Source: a bacterium
Lineage (GTDB): Bacteria > Bacillota > Clostridia > Lachnospirales > Lachnospiraceae
Assembly: GCA_030539495.1 (NCBI GenBank)
Contig: JAUNRX010000029.1
Coordinates: 1-32,638, forward strand
DNA: 32,638 nucleotides
Direction: 5' to 3'
This document shows, piece after piece, positions 1 through 8,566 of the stretch. The position numbers and the translations under genes are program-made. Every line of letters begins with the position of its first letter. The first letter of the stretch is position 1. Below the pieces are notes generated by a model. The model searched no databases. It was not told where the DNA came from and saw only the letters and a program-made list of their open reading frames with translations.

Positions 1-31
1 TTAAGACGCGAGAGTGTGTGGAACACACACT
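1..31. repeat. End of a dispersed structured repeat (copy 1, cut by the window edge)
   Basis: The first 31 bases match 3414-3444 at 30 of 31 positions. Both copies contain a hairpin built on GTGTGT/ACACAC. Copy 2 is preceded by more than 100 bases of structured sequence, so copy 1 is probably the 3' end of the same element, with the rest lying outside the window. No transposase or coding capacity is visible. Confidence 0.75.
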
Positions 32-37
32 TTGTTC

Positions 38-72
38 CTTTATAGAAAATTGCAACGCAATTGCCTATAAAG
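38..72. repeat. Perfect hairpin beside repeat copy 1
   Basis: CTTTATAG (38-45) pairs with CTATAAAG (65-72). Inside it ATTGC (49-53) pairs with GCAAT (57-61). There is no T-run after it, so it is not a standard terminator. It does not occur beside repeat copy 2. Confidence 0.6.
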
Positions 73-106
73 ATTAGGGCGTCAAAAGATCATTTGTTTG
101 TGAACG

Positions 107-339
107 TTTGGGCATATATCAAATTACTAGCTTTAAAATGCCAAAAATCACTAGTTATAATTCAAGAAATAAGGAAGTTTTGGCATATGCAAAAAAAGCA
201 ATTAAAAATGCCCACGAAATCAGTCGAAGCCTGGGCATACGGGAAAGAAAAATCCATATATGCCCAAAAACTCGCCGATTCACTAAAAATAGTAAGGAAA
301 TTGGGCAAAAACGCCCAATAAATCTCGTATATACCCAAT
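107..339. repeat. Cluster of GGGCATA-type motifs in both orientations
   Basis: This stretch upstream of thiC carries about nine degenerate copies of a GGGCA(TA) core or its complement, near 110, 138, 184, 208, 234, 259, 301, 312 and 334. TTTGGGCATATAT (107-119) has its perfect 13-base complement at 256-268. Open frames crossing it are repetitive and have no ribosome binding site, so I treat 1-447 as non-coding. It may be an operator array, folded leader RNA or the remains of an inserted repeat; the sequence does not decide. Confidence 0.5.
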
Positions 340-447
340 AAAAATCTAGTGAGGACTTTTGACACCTTAATCCTATAATGTAAAAATTCTGATAAGTAGT
401 TATAGGTACAGATCAAAACCAAAGAAAGCGAATGGAAGGAGTTAATC

Positions 448-1755
448 ATGGAATATACAACTCAAATGAATGCCGCAAGAAAAGGCATTCTTACAAACGA
501 AATGCAACAGGTTGCCAAGAAGGAAAGAATGGATGAACAGGAACTGATGAGTCTTATAGCAGAAGGAAAGGTCATCATTCCAGCAAATAAGTTACATACA
601 TGCATTGAACCAAATGGAATCGGTTCAATGCTTCGAACTAAAATAAATGTGAATCTAGGTACTTCAAGAGATTGTAAGGATCTTTCTATGGAGTTAGAGA
701 AGGTAAATCGTGCAGTCGATATGGGAGCAGAAGCTATTATGGATTTAAGTTCTTACGGGAAGACACAGGAGTTTCGAAGAAAGCTTACCAAGGAATGTCC
801 GGCAATGATTGGAACGGTACCGATTTATGATGCGGTAGTTTACTACCATAAACCACTGAAGGAAATCACCACGCAAGAATGGCTAGACATTGTGGAGATG
901 CATGCAAAAGACGGGGTTGACTTTATGACCATTCATTGCGGCATTAATAAGAATACAGCAAGCCGTTTTAAGCAGGCAAAGCGTCTGACCAATATCGTAT
1001 CCAGGGGAGGCTCCATTATCTTTGCCTGGATGGAGATGACAGGTAATGAAAATCCATTCTATGAACATTTTGACTGGATCCTTGAAATTTGTGAAAAATA
1101 TGATGTAACTTTAAGCCTAGGGGATGCATGCAGACCGGGATGTCTCGATGATGCTTCTGATATTTCGCAGATGGAAGAGCTAATTACTCTTGGAGAGCTG
1201 ACAAAGAGGGCATGGGAAAAAGATGTCCAGGTTATGATCGAGGGACCGGGGCATATGCCATTGGATCAGATTGAAGCAAATATGAAAATTCAGCAGACGG
1301 TATGTAAAGGAGCACCATTCTATGTACTTGGTCCATTGGTTACGGATGTGGCACCAGGATATGACCATATTACTGCGGCAATCGGTGGTGCAATTGCAGC
1401 CACTTATGGAGCTTCCTTTCTTTGTTATGTTACGCCGGCAGAACATTTACGCCTTCCAGATGTAAATGATGTGAAAGAAGGAATTATTGCGTCTAAAATC
1501 GCTGCTCATGCGGCTGATATTGCAAAAGGAGTAAAGGGTGCCAAGGATTGGGATACTAAGATGAGTACTGCACGTAAGAAGCTTGACTGGGAGGCAATGT
1601 TTGACCTTGCAATCGATCCGGGGAAAGCAAGGGCATATCGTGCCTCTGCAAAGCCGGAGAAAGAAGATACCTGTTCCATGTGCGGAAACTTTTGTGCAGT
1701 CAAGAATATGAATCGTATCTTAGATGGTGAAATCGTTACTATTTTTGATGAATAA
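448..1755 (+). CDS. thiC: Phosphomethylpyrimidine synthase family (ThiC)
   Basis: The predicted enzyme is ThiC, the [4Fe-4S] radical SAM-type enzyme that turns 5-aminoimidazole ribotide into the pyrimidine half of thiamine. At 435 residues it belongs to the short form found in clostridia and archaea, without the N-terminal extension of the E. coli type. The family core is clear: NVNLG, MDLSS near residue 92, [47 protein letters not shown] and [12 protein letters not shown]. The C-terminal cluster ligands are C409, C412 and C416, spaced CX2CX3C, whereas the well-studied long form has CX2CX4C. GGAAGGAG (434-441) precedes the ATG. No other thiamine gene and no recognisable TPP riboswitch lie beside it. 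The alternative is the paralogue BzaF (5-hydroxybenzimidazole synthase, anaerobic B12 lower ligand), which is hard to exclude by eye. Confidence 0.92.
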   Translation: MEYTTQMNAARKGILTNEMQQVAKKERMDEQELMSLIAEGKVIIPANKLHTCIEPNGIGSMLRTKINVNLGTSRDCKDLSMELEKVNRAVDMGAEAIMDLSSYGKTQEFRRKLTKECPAMIGTVPIYDAVVYYHKPLKEITTQEWLDIVEMHAKDGVDFMTIHCGINKNTASRFKQAKRLTNIVSRGGSIIFAWMEMTGNENPFYEHFDWILEICEKYDVTLSLGDACRPGCLDDASDISQMEELITLGELTKRAWEKDVQVMIEGPGHMPLDQIEANMKIQQTVCKGAPFYVLGPLVTDVAPGYDHITAAIGGAIAATYGASFLCYVTPAEHLRLPDVNDVKEGIIASKIAAHAADIAKGVKGAKDWDTKMSTARKKLDWEAMFDLAIDPGKARAYRASAKPEKEDTCSMCGNFCAVKNMNRILDGEIVTIFDE

Positions 1756-1887
1756 AGAAGAGTAAAGAAGAATAAAGTATGGAAGGATATTCCGTTGCAC
1801 TTGCCTTAGGATTCGACTATCATTTAAGATATGATGTAAAAGATGAGAGAAGCACATCCGAAATGAGAGTAAAAATTAAGGAGTTTT

Positions 1888-3036
1888 ATGGAGCAATTAA
1901 GAGCATATAAGAAACAGCTGGAGCTGGTTTCTGGGTATTCCATTCTTACTTTATGCGATGTAGGTACTACATATGAAAAGCAAGAGGAAAATACAGAGGA
2001 ATTTGTAGTAGATCGAATTGATTATTTGATCGAAACTTGTAATAAATATAAGAAACAGATTAGAAAGATGAATGAGGGAACGCCATTTATATGGACGGAT
2101 GAAAATGAACGTACGTATGGTGGCGTCCGACTTAATGAGACAACACTATTTGTTGTTATGTGGTGCCAGCGTGCCAATACGACATCCTTTTATTCCTTGC
2201 TTTGCTTAATTGCCGGTAGAATTCAGGGAAGCCTTTATCAGGAAAAGGATATCGTGGTTCTTGACCAGAAATGTAGAAAGTTATTCGAACAGAAGCAAAT
2301 GGTAGATATCAATGAATGGCTGGATGAGGAATATGAACAGTCACATCATAGTTATGCAGATGAGGAAAAGCTATTTCAAATCATTATAGACGGAGATAAT
2401 GAAGGATTCCAGAAGGTAGTGGATAGTGGGTTCTTTAAGCATGCAGGGATTACATCGAAAAACCCTGTAACCCAGCAGAGAAATCTTTGTATTACGTATA
2501 TTGGCCTAGTGACAAGGGCAGCAATTAAAGGACAGGTTCCGTCAAAAATAGCCTATGAGCTTAGCGATGAATTGCTAATGAAATTAGATGCCATGCATTC
2601 GGCCCAGCAAATCTATCTGTTTATGATGCAGGCAATCCATGCATTTATTAACTTGGTACAGACCGAGAAGGGAAAGCGCACAAGCAATAACTATATTGAA
2701 CAGTGCAAGCTTTATATTGCCAAGTATTATAAGGAGAAGATTGCCGTTGGCGATATTGCAGATTATTTGGGCTTAAATAGCTCCTATCTGTCTCATATCT
2801 TCCGAAAAGAAACGGGGATAACCATTAATGAGTATATTCAGCAGGAGAAGATTAAAGTTGCAAAATATCTACTTAGTAATTCTGATTTTGATATCCTAAC
2901 CATTGCACATCATCTATCCTTTAGCTCTCAAAGTTATTTTGGAAGTGTATTTCGTTCCATAACAGGAGAAACGCCTCAAAAGTATCGCGATAAAAATAAG
3001 GTGAGAGAATTGTCAGAAGAAGATGTTATTTGGTAG
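1888..3036 (+). CDS. AraC-family transcriptional regulator
   Basis: This is a 382-residue DNA-binding regulator. The C-terminal ~105 residues form the AraC double helix-turn-helix: the first helix pair is around VGDIADYLGLNSSYLSHIFRKETG (residues ~288-312), and the second is around LTIAHHLSFSSQSYFGSVFRSITG with the closing TPQKYR. The first ~270 residues are not a family I recognise; they contain no obvious cupin, membrane segment or receiver domain and probably sense a ligand or partner. AAGGAG (1878-1883) precedes the ATG. It lies 132 bases after thiC with no clear terminator between, so co-transcription is possible. Its target is unknown; the transporter operon at 3571 is downstream but separated by a terminator. 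Confidence 0.9.
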   Translation: MEQLRAYKKQLELVSGYSILTLCDVGTTYEKQEENTEEFVVDRIDYLIETCNKYKKQIRKMNEGTPFIWTDENERTYGGVRLNETTLFVVMWCQRANTTSFYSLLCLIAGRIQGSLYQEKDIVVLDQKCRKLFEQKQMVDINEWLDEEYEQSHHSYADEEKLFQIIIDGDNEGFQKVVDSGFFKHAGITSKNPVTQQRNLCITYIGLVTRAAIKGQVPSKIAYELSDELLMKLDAMHSAQQIYLFMMQAIHAFINLVQTEKGKRTSNNYIEQCKLYIAKYYKEKIAVGDIADYLGLNSSYLSHIFRKETGITINEYIQQEKIKVAKYLLSNSDFDILTIAHHLSFSSQSYFGSVFRSITGETPQKYRDKNKVRELSEEDVIW

Positions 3037-3139
3037 AATTAGTCGATAATTATCAATAAAAGTATGAAATGTCCAAAAATAATGATAAAAAACAAAGAAT
3101 TTTAATAAATTAAACCCTAGTAATGTAGTATTATATATC

Positions 3140-3265
3140 TAACGACAGGAGCAATATTCCAGTTATTGCTACTAACGTACGCAACTTATGATTACTGCTA
3201 AATAAGTTGAAATTCCAATTCAATATATTATCCTTAAAAAGAGAGCTCTGGGGGCTCTCTTTTTT
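3140..3265 (+). ncRNA. Possible small structured RNA ending in a terminator
   Basis: Three stem-loops follow each other in the gap after the AraC gene: AGCAAT/ATTGCT (3150-3155 with 3165-3170), CAACTTAT/ATAAGTTG (3182-3189 with 3202-3209), and the terminator at 3236-3264. An AT-rich tract with TATTAT-like hexamers lies at about 3128-3136. It may be an independent RNA or simply the 3' untranslated region of the regulator. It matches no riboswitch class I know. Confidence 0.3.
3236..3264. terminator. Bidirectional intrinsic terminator
   Basis: AAAAAGAGAGC pairs with GCTCTCTTTTT around a short G-rich loop and runs into a T-tract. The flanking A- and T-runs allow it to act on either strand. It separates the AraC gene from the repeat and the transporter operon. 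Confidence 0.85.
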
Positions 3266-3313
3266 TAATACATAGGAAACTTCTCTTCAAGAAGCCTCCT
3301 ATGTATTAAAAAA
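3261..3313. repeat. Long perfect palindrome at the edge of the dispersed repeat
   Basis: A 17-base arm (3261-3277) has its perfect complement at 3297-3313. The loop contains a second stem, CTTCT/AGAAG (3280-3284 with 3290-3294). The left arm overlaps the T-tract of the preceding terminator and the right arm ends in AAAAAA, so the structure is not itself a terminator in either direction. Confidence 0.7.
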
Positions 3314-3450
3314 TGCTCCGCTAAGGATGCACACTCAGGGGAAAGGAAGATGTCACAAAAAACAGCGACATTCCCCTTTGGCGCGGGCAAAGGGTGTGTT
3401 CCTTGTAAAGGACTTAAGACGCGAGAGTGTGTGGAATACACACTCTTTTC
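3314..3450. repeat. Dispersed structured repeat (copy 2)
   Basis: About 135 bases of structured non-coding sequence. AGGGGAA (3337-3343) pairs with TTCCCCT (3371-3377), with TGTC/GACA inside; TCCTT/AAGGA lies further on; and AGAGTGTGT/ACACACTCT (3424-3432 with 3438-3446) closes the element, followed by TTTT. The last 31 bases recur at the window start. Short open frames on the - strand across it have no ribosome binding site. It contains no transposase, so it would be a non-autonomous element or a repeated RNA. Confidence 0.6.
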
Positions 3451-3494
3451 TACATAAATATACATGGAAGATAGTGGAATGTGCATAGTTGGTA

Positions 3495-3523
3495 TTTACA
3501 AGTAGAAGGCATGGACGTATAAT
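3495..3523 (+). promoter_or_regulatory. Promoter of the cystine transporter operon
   Basis: TTTACA (3495-3500), a 17-base spacer and a perfect TATAAT (3518-3523). The start codon is 47 bases further on, so the leader is short and leaves no room for a large riboswitch. Confidence 0.75.
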
Positions 3524-3570
3524 ATCACATATTAAACATAGTAGATTAGTATGAATTAAAGGAGCGTATA

Positions 3571-4935
3571 ATGAAAGACAATACATTTTTAACAGATTTC
3601 TTGCAGCTTAGTGACTATAGAACCCTTCTTTTTATCGCCGTGCTAGTGGCATCCATGGGGATTATCCGTTATATGGAGAAGAGAAAGGCCAAATTCTGTT
3701 ACCGTATGATTACCGGATCTGTTGTTGGCTTAGTAGTAGGCGGAATTATTCAGTTTTCAGCAGGTTTCCCAAAAGATCCAGGCAGCATAAAATGGCTGAA
3801 TGAAGTTTCTAGCTGGTATGGACTGGTTGGAAATGGATATATGGATTTATTAAAGATGCTAGTTGTACCACTAGTATTTTTCTCTATTGTTCGAGTGATT
3901 ATGAACATGAAGGGCGATAACCTTGGAAAGATGACAGGAAAGACCATTGGTATGTTAGTCGGAACGACATTGATTGCAGCCATTATCGGGATTTTCCTTG
4001 GAAGCGTCTTTAATCTTGGAAATGGACTTACGATGGAAGATAAGTCCGCAGAAATTCGAGAGCTTACAACAATGGTAGACACATTTAGAGGTCTTCTTCC
4101 AGCGAATGTGGTGAAGGCAATGGCAGAAGGTAATGTAGTTGCCGTTGTAATCTTTGCAGCATTTATTGGTATTGCAATTCGAAGACTGACAAAGAAATAT
4201 AGCGATGTCATTGAACCATTTGTAAAATGGGTAGAGGCATTTTATAAGATTATCTTAAGTGTTGCGATGACAGTAATTAAATTTATGCCATACGCAGTAA
4301 TTGCCATGCTTTCCAATACCATTACATCAAGAGGTGTCGGCGTATTAGCATCGGTAGGCTTATTTATCGTGGTAACGTATCTTGGAATTATCCTTATGTT
4401 TGGCGTACATCTTGTAATTGCGGCAGTAAATGGAGTTAGTCCGATTGCTTATATTAAAAATGGTATGGAACCATTATTATTAGCATTTACGTCTCGTTCC
4501 AGTCTTGGAACACTTCCTGTCTTAATTGAGACATTGGATAAGAAGTTTGGGGTAAATGAAGGAGTAGCCAGTTTTGTTGGAAGCCTTGGATGTAATATGG
4601 GAATGAACGGATGTGCAGGGTTATATTCTGCCCTTGTAACCGTTGTATTAGCACAAATTACGGGAGTTCCAATGGACCTTAGTTTTTATTTAATGTTAGC
4701 GACTGTAATCGCAATTAGTTCCTTTGGTATTGCAGGACTTCCTGGCGCAGCGACAATCTCGATTTCCGTTGTTATTTCCGGTATGGGTATGGGAGAATTC
4801 TTCCCGCTGATCGGTGCAATCGTAGCAATTGATCCAATTCTTGATATGGGAAGAACCTTATTAAATGTCAGCGGAACCATGGTAAGCGCAATTGCAGTAG
4901 GAAATTCAATGAGTAAGAAGCAAGGAGAGGCATAA
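3571..4935 (+). CDS. tcyP: L-cystine symporter, TcyP type (DAACS family)
   Basis: This 454-residue membrane protein belongs to the dicarboxylate/amino acid:cation symporter family, which drives uptake with Na+ or H+. Sequence around the substrate site matches my recollection of TcyP/YdjN cystine carriers rather than glutamate carriers: NGCAGLYSA, AISSFGIAGLPGAAT and IDPILDMGRTLLNVSGTMV near the C-terminus, plus the N-terminal WYGLVGNGYMDLLKMLVVPLVFFSI. At least eight hydrophobic segments with the two re-entrant hairpins typical of the fold are visible. AAAGGAG (3558-3564) precedes the ATG. The next gene, a disulfide reductase, starts one base after the stop, which supports a disulfide substrate. 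The family assignment is firm; cystine as substrate is inferred. Confidence 0.85.
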   Translation: MKDNTFLTDFLQLSDYRTLLFIAVLVASMGIIRYMEKRKAKFCYRMITGSVVGLVVGGIIQFSAGFPKDPGSIKWLNEVSSWYGLVGNGYMDLLKMLVVPLVFFSIVRVIMNMKGDNLGKMTGKTIGMLVGTTLIAAIIGIFLGSVFNLGNGLTMEDKSAEIRELTTMVDTFRGLLPANVVKAMAEGNVVAVVIFAAFIGIAIRRLTKKYSDVIEPFVKWVEAFYKIILSVAMTVIKFMPYAVIAMLSNTITSRGVGVLASVGLFIVVTYLGIILMFGVHLVIAAVNGVSPIAYIKNGMEPLLLAFTSRSSLGTLPVLIETLDKKFGVNEGVASFVGSLGCNMGMNGCAGLYSALVTVVLAQITGVPMDLSFYLMLATVIAISSFGIAGLPGAATISISVVISGMGMGEFFPLIGAIVAIDPILDMGRTLLNVSGTMVSAIAVGNSMSKKQGEA

Positions 4936-4936
4936 G

Positions 4937-6271
4937 ATGAGAGTAATCATAATTGGCGGGATTGCAGCAGGGATGAGTGCTGCTGCAAAACTTAGAAGAG
5001 CGGATAAAGAAGCTGAAATTATTGTATTTGAAAAGAAGGACTATATTTCCTTTGGAGCATGTGGACTTCCTTATTTTGTAGGAGATTATTTTACGGAGAA
5101 AGAGCGCATGTTTGCTAGAACAAAAGAGCAAATGGAAAGCTTAGGAATTCAGGTATGCCTACAGCATGAGGTACTTGCAGTGGATGAGCATAGCAATCAA
5201 GTAACGGTAAAAGACCTTTGCGATGACAGTACAAGAGTAGAAGCGTATGATAAACTGTTAATTGCCACAGGCGCAAGTGGAATTATTCCTCCAATGGAAC
5301 ACAGTGACCTTGCCAACATCCATGTGCTTCGTTCTTTAGAAGATGGAATTGATGTAAAAGAGTTATTTATGTCTGATAAGGTAAAAACAGTTGGAATTAT
5401 TGGCGCTGGATTTATCGGATTAGAAGTAGTAGAAGCAGCTAAGAAATTAGGAAAAGAGGTTCATGTATTCCAGATTAGCGGACGTATCTTACGAGAAGTA
5501 TTTGATCCGGAAGTGACAGAACTCTTAGAAGAGGAATTAAGAAGAGCAGGCGTGCATCTTCACCTAAATACACAAGTACTAGGATTTGAAGGCGAAACTC
5601 AGGTGGAAAGCATTAGAACGAAAGATGCAAGCATACCGGTAGATGCAGTTATTATTGCAACTGGTGTTCGACCAAATACTTCATTTTTAGAAGGTACGGG
5701 AATTGAACGACTTGCAAATGGAGCGATCATAATTGATAACGAAGGAAAGACTTCTGTAGAAAATATTTATGCGGCAGGGGACTGTGCGACAGTACCACAT
5801 TTGCTAAAAAGTGAGCCGGCATATATTCCGCTTGCAACAACTGCCAACAAGCTTGGACGAATTGTGGGAACCAATTTGGCAGGAGGCCATGAAGTGTTAG
5901 AAGGAACGTTAGGCTCCAGTTGCATTAAATTAATGGAGATTGAGGCAGGACGTACCGGATTAACTGAAACAGAAGCAAAGAACCTTGGATATAGTGTAAA
6001 GACGTCCTTTATTACGGATAAAAATCATACGAATTATTATCCGGGACAAGAAAAAATCTCAGTAAAACTTATTTATGAGGCAGATACCTTACGTCTCCTA
6101 GGCGGGCAAGTAGTAGGAAAATGTGATGCCGTTCAACGATGTAATGTAATTGCTACGGCAATTTATGCGAAGATGACGACAAAGCAGTTAGGAATGCTTG
6201 ATTTATGTTATGCACCACCATTTTCAAGAACATGGGATGTATTAAATGTAGCAGGAAATGCATCAAAATAA
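4937..6271 (+). CDS. FAD-dependent disulfide reductase, CoA-disulfide reductase-like
   Basis: This is a 444-residue pyridine nucleotide-disulfide oxidoreductase. It has an N-terminal FAD-binding GGIAAGMSAA (residues 7-16), a single redox cysteine C42 in SFGACGLPY, a NAD(P)H-binding GIIGAGFIGLEVVEAAKKLGK at mid-protein, and the second FAD motif IYAAGDCA. The C-terminal YAPPFSRTWDVLNVAGN is the dimer-interface segment of the CoA-disulfide reductase/NADH oxidase group. A lone cysteine rather than a CXXC pair means it would reduce a small disulfide through a mixed disulfide, or peroxide or polysulfide via a sulfenic acid. It is one base downstream of the cystine carrier, so the likely role is reduction of imported cystine or of a CoA or cysteine mixed disulfide. 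Substrate cannot be fixed from sequence alone. Confidence 0.88.
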   Translation: MRVIIIGGIAAGMSAAAKLRRADKEAEIIVFEKKDYISFGACGLPYFVGDYFTEKERMFARTKEQMESLGIQVCLQHEVLAVDEHSNQVTVKDLCDDSTRVEAYDKLLIATGASGIIPPMEHSDLANIHVLRSLEDGIDVKELFMSDKVKTVGIIGAGFIGLEVVEAAKKLGKEVHVFQISGRILREVFDPEVTELLEEELRRAGVHLHLNTQVLGFEGETQVESIRTKDASIPVDAVIIATGVRPNTSFLEGTGIERLANGAIIIDNEGKTSVENIYAAGDCATVPHLLKSEPAYIPLATTANKLGRIVGTNLAGGHEVLEGTLGSSCIKLMEIEAGRTGLTETEAKNLGYSVKTSFITDKNHTNYYPGQEKISVKLIYEADTLRLLGGQVVGKCDAVQRCNVIATAIYAKMTTKQLGMLDLCYAPPFSRTWDVLNVAGNASK

Positions 6272-6380
6272 AAAACCCCAATAAGTTCCAGTGAAAAAAA
6301 GTAAATCGTTCTTATTGATACCATTCAAATGGTCGATGAAATAGTAGAAGCAAAAATATGATAACTATTGGAGGACCTGG

Positions 6381-8399
6381 ATGAAGAAAAGACGTTCCAT
6401 AAAAACACGTATAGGTTTAGCATTAGGTGGAAGTGTTCTATTAATACTGTTTGCAATTACTACTATCGTGTATATTATGACATTTGATACAATGATAATG
6501 GTTAAAGAGCAGAATATATCCCTTATGGTAGAGAATGCAAGTAATACTATTACGGATAAGTTAGAACAGTATTTAATGATCACGGATTTAATTACAGATA
6601 ATAAAGAGATTAATGCTCCAGATCAGGCTTGGAATGAAAAGCTTGAAAAGTTAAATGAGACAGCAAAGAGATACAAAGAAAAGTATGGTATGCTGAGCAT
6701 TGGTTATATAACAAAAGAAGGACTTCTTAGAACGACTGATAATTTTCAGAATGTTATTTCAGATAAACAATACTTTAAAGATTTAATGGATGGAGGTTAC
6801 TATATTAGTAGTCCGTCCTATAGTACAACAATAGGAAAACAGATTATATTCTTTGGAAAACCGATTATAATCGACGGAGTTGTAGAAGGGGCATTTACTT
6901 GTTCCTTTGAAGGCGACTTTATTTCCACCCTTCTTAATGATGTATATTATTTCGGAAAAGGGAATGCATATATTTTAAATGATTTAGGTACGGTAATCGG
7001 ATCTCATAACCACAAAGAGGTAGAGGAAGCTTATAATCTAATAGAGGCTGCAAAATCGGATGATAGCTTAGCAGAACTTGCAGAGGTTCATGAAAAGATG
7101 ATTGCAGGCGAAAGTGGACTTAAAATGTTTGAACAGGGTGAGCTGAAAAAAATCATCTATCACGATATTGCGAATTCTCAAGGATGGTCCTTAGCATTTG
7201 AAATAAATGTGAAAGACATAAATAAAGATTTCTTTTCCCTTATTAAGATTCTAGCTGGAGTTCTTTGTGTTGCATTGCTTTTATTAGTGGGCATGTTATA
7301 TGTAATTACGGATAGGATTAGCAAAGAATTAGGTACGTTAAAGGACAAAATTCTTATTTTTGCAGCAGGTGATTTTACTCTTTCTATTGAGGAAAAGGAA
7401 TTAAATCGAAACGATGAGTTTGGCGATATTTACAGTGCCATTGCAGAAAGTGGAAGAGTGACAAGAGAGGCAATGTTAGCAGTTCAAGATAAGATAGAAG
7501 TCTTATCGGAAAACGCAGGTGATCTTGATAAGGTATCTAATGATATTATTTCACGTTCTGACTCGATTACGATTGCTATGAATGAGGCAGCTGCAGGAAA
7601 TAGCGATCAGGCATCTTCTATTGGAGAGATCAATGGTATGATGGAAAGCTTAGGCGAAAATATCAACCATGTAAATGAAACAATTAAAGAGATTGTTGCG
7701 ATTACATCCAAAACAGGGAATGATATTGATCTAAGTAATAAAGTATTTCTAGAATTAAGCAAGTCATTAGATGAGTTTGGAAGTTCCTTTAATGAGTTAT
7801 ATAAGGAAGTAAATTCGATGAGTGCAGAAATTACAAGTATCGGATCGATTACTGAGACGATTAAGGAGATTTCCTCACAGACCAATTTACTTGCTTTAAA
7901 TGCAGCGATTGAATCTGCAAGAGCAGGGGAAGCAGGCAAGGGGTTTGCTGTTGTTGCAGATGAAATCAGGCATTTAGCAGAGGCAAGCGAAAGCAGTGTA
8001 AATGAAATTGGTCAGATTATTGATAGCGTACTAGTAAGCGGTAAAAATCTTTCAGATTCCACGAATCGTCTAAATAAGAAGATGACAGAGCAGAAAGAGC
8101 GAGTAGAGGTGACAATCGACTCCTTCCAGACAATTGCAGCTTCCATGGAAGAAATCATTCCAATGACAAGCGCAATTGCAGATGCATCCAATGACAGTAT
8201 GTGCAAGAAGGATGAAATGCTTATGCTTGTAAATGGCGTAAGTGCGGTTTCGGAAGAGCTTGCAGCAACGGCAGAGGAAGTGGCAGCAACGGCAGATGAG
8301 TTTGGCTCTACAAGCATGGTTGTTAAAAATGTGTCCGATGAAGTTGCAGAAAGTATCACTACTTTAGAAGCACAGATTGCTAACTTTAAGCTGGTATAG
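6381..8399 (+). CDS. Methyl-accepting chemotaxis protein
   Basis: A 672-residue transmembrane chemoreceptor. Transmembrane segment 1 is at about residues 11-34, then an extracellular sensor region to about 285 that resembles a dCache-type domain ([18 protein letters not shown], then GDFISTLL). Transmembrane segment 2 is at ~287-310 and a HAMP linker follows to ~365. The cytoplasmic signalling domain has the conserved hairpin tip beginning [22 protein letters not shown] at residue 496 and running to about 534. It ends in FKLV with no CheR-binding pentapeptide tail. GGAGG (6370-6374) precedes the ATG. It is monocistronic, with a terminator just after. The ligand is unknown. Its presence implies a chemotaxis pathway elsewhere in the genome. 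Confidence 0.96.
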   Translation: MKKRRSIKTRIGLALGGSVLLILFAITTIVYIMTFDTMIMVKEQNISLMVENASNTITDKLEQYLMITDLITDNKEINAPDQAWNEKLEKLNETAKRYKEKYGMLSIGYITKEGLLRTTDNFQNVISDKQYFKDLMDGGYYISSPSYSTTIGKQIIFFGKPIIIDGVVEGAFTCSFEGDFISTLLNDVYYFGKGNAYILNDLGTVIGSHNHKEVEEAYNLIEAAKSDDSLAELAEVHEKMIAGESGLKMFEQGELKKIIYHDIANSQGWSLAFEINVKDINKDFFSLIKILAGVLCVALLLLVGMLYVITDRISKELGTLKDKILIFAAGDFTLSIEEKELNRNDEFGDIYSAIAESGRVTREAMLAVQDKIEVLSENAGDLDKVSNDIISRSDSITIAMNEAAAGNSDQASSIGEINGMMESLGENINHVNETIKEIVAITSKTGNDIDLSNKVFLELSKSLDEFGSSFNELYKEVNSMSAEITSIGSITETIKEISSQTNLLALNAAIESARAGEAGKGFAVVADEIRHLAEASESSVNEIGQIIDSVLVSGKNLSDSTNRLNKKMTEQKERVEVTIDSFQTIAASMEEIIPMTSAIADASNDSMCKKDEMLMLVNGVSAVSEELAATAEEVAATADEFGSTSMVVKNVSDEVAESITTLEAQIANFKLV

Positions 8400-8428
8400 T
8401 AAATACAGGATTTTATAATAGATTATAT

Positions 8429-8470
8429 GAAAGGGGTGTCATAATTGCGTGGCATCCCTTTCTTGTTTTG
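8429..8470 (+). terminator. Intrinsic terminator of the chemoreceptor gene
   Basis: GAAAGGGGTGTCA (8429-8441) pairs with TGGCATCCCTTTC (8450-8462), using two G-U pairs, followed by a T-rich tail. Confidence 0.85.
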
Positions 8471-8498
8471 AACAAAGCGCAAAAGAAAGTTTTCTTTG

Positions 8499-8528
8499 TT
8501 GAAACTTGTCAGTAGTATATGGTAAACT
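8499..8528 (+). promoter_or_regulatory. Promoter of the 225-residue unknown gene
   Basis: TTGAAA (8499-8504), an 18-base spacer ending in TATGG, and TAAACT (8523-8528). The start codon is 38 bases after the -10. Confidence 0.6.
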
Positions 8529-8566
8529 GAAAGCACATATTAGTACAAGGAGAGGAAATAGGACAG

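Noticed and set aside
61-341. Two overlapping + strand open frames of 86 and 77 codons
   Set aside because: They run through the GGGCATA motif cluster, start at poor sites without a ribosome binding site and have repetitive, low-complexity products.
359-379. TTGACA and TATAAT just upstream of thiC as a promoter
   Set aside because: The two boxes are only 9 bases apart, so they cannot act as a pair; the TATAAT alone may serve as a -10.
1-447. TPP or cobalamin riboswitch upstream of thiC
   Set aside because: I found no CTGAGA box or other conserved core of the TPP element and no B12-box; the leader is the motif cluster.
3265-3586. Two - strand open frames of 73 and 77 codons
   Set aside because: They overlie the hairpin repeat and palindrome, so the frames are a by-product of symmetrical sequence.
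6300-6380. Flagellar-type (sigma D) promoter for the chemoreceptor
   Set aside because: A GTCGATGA stretch resembles the -10, but no TAAA is found at the correct 15-base distance.
7607-8359. Long - strand open frames within the chemoreceptor
   Set aside because: They are shadows of the + strand coding sequence, which has clear methyl-accepting domain motifs.
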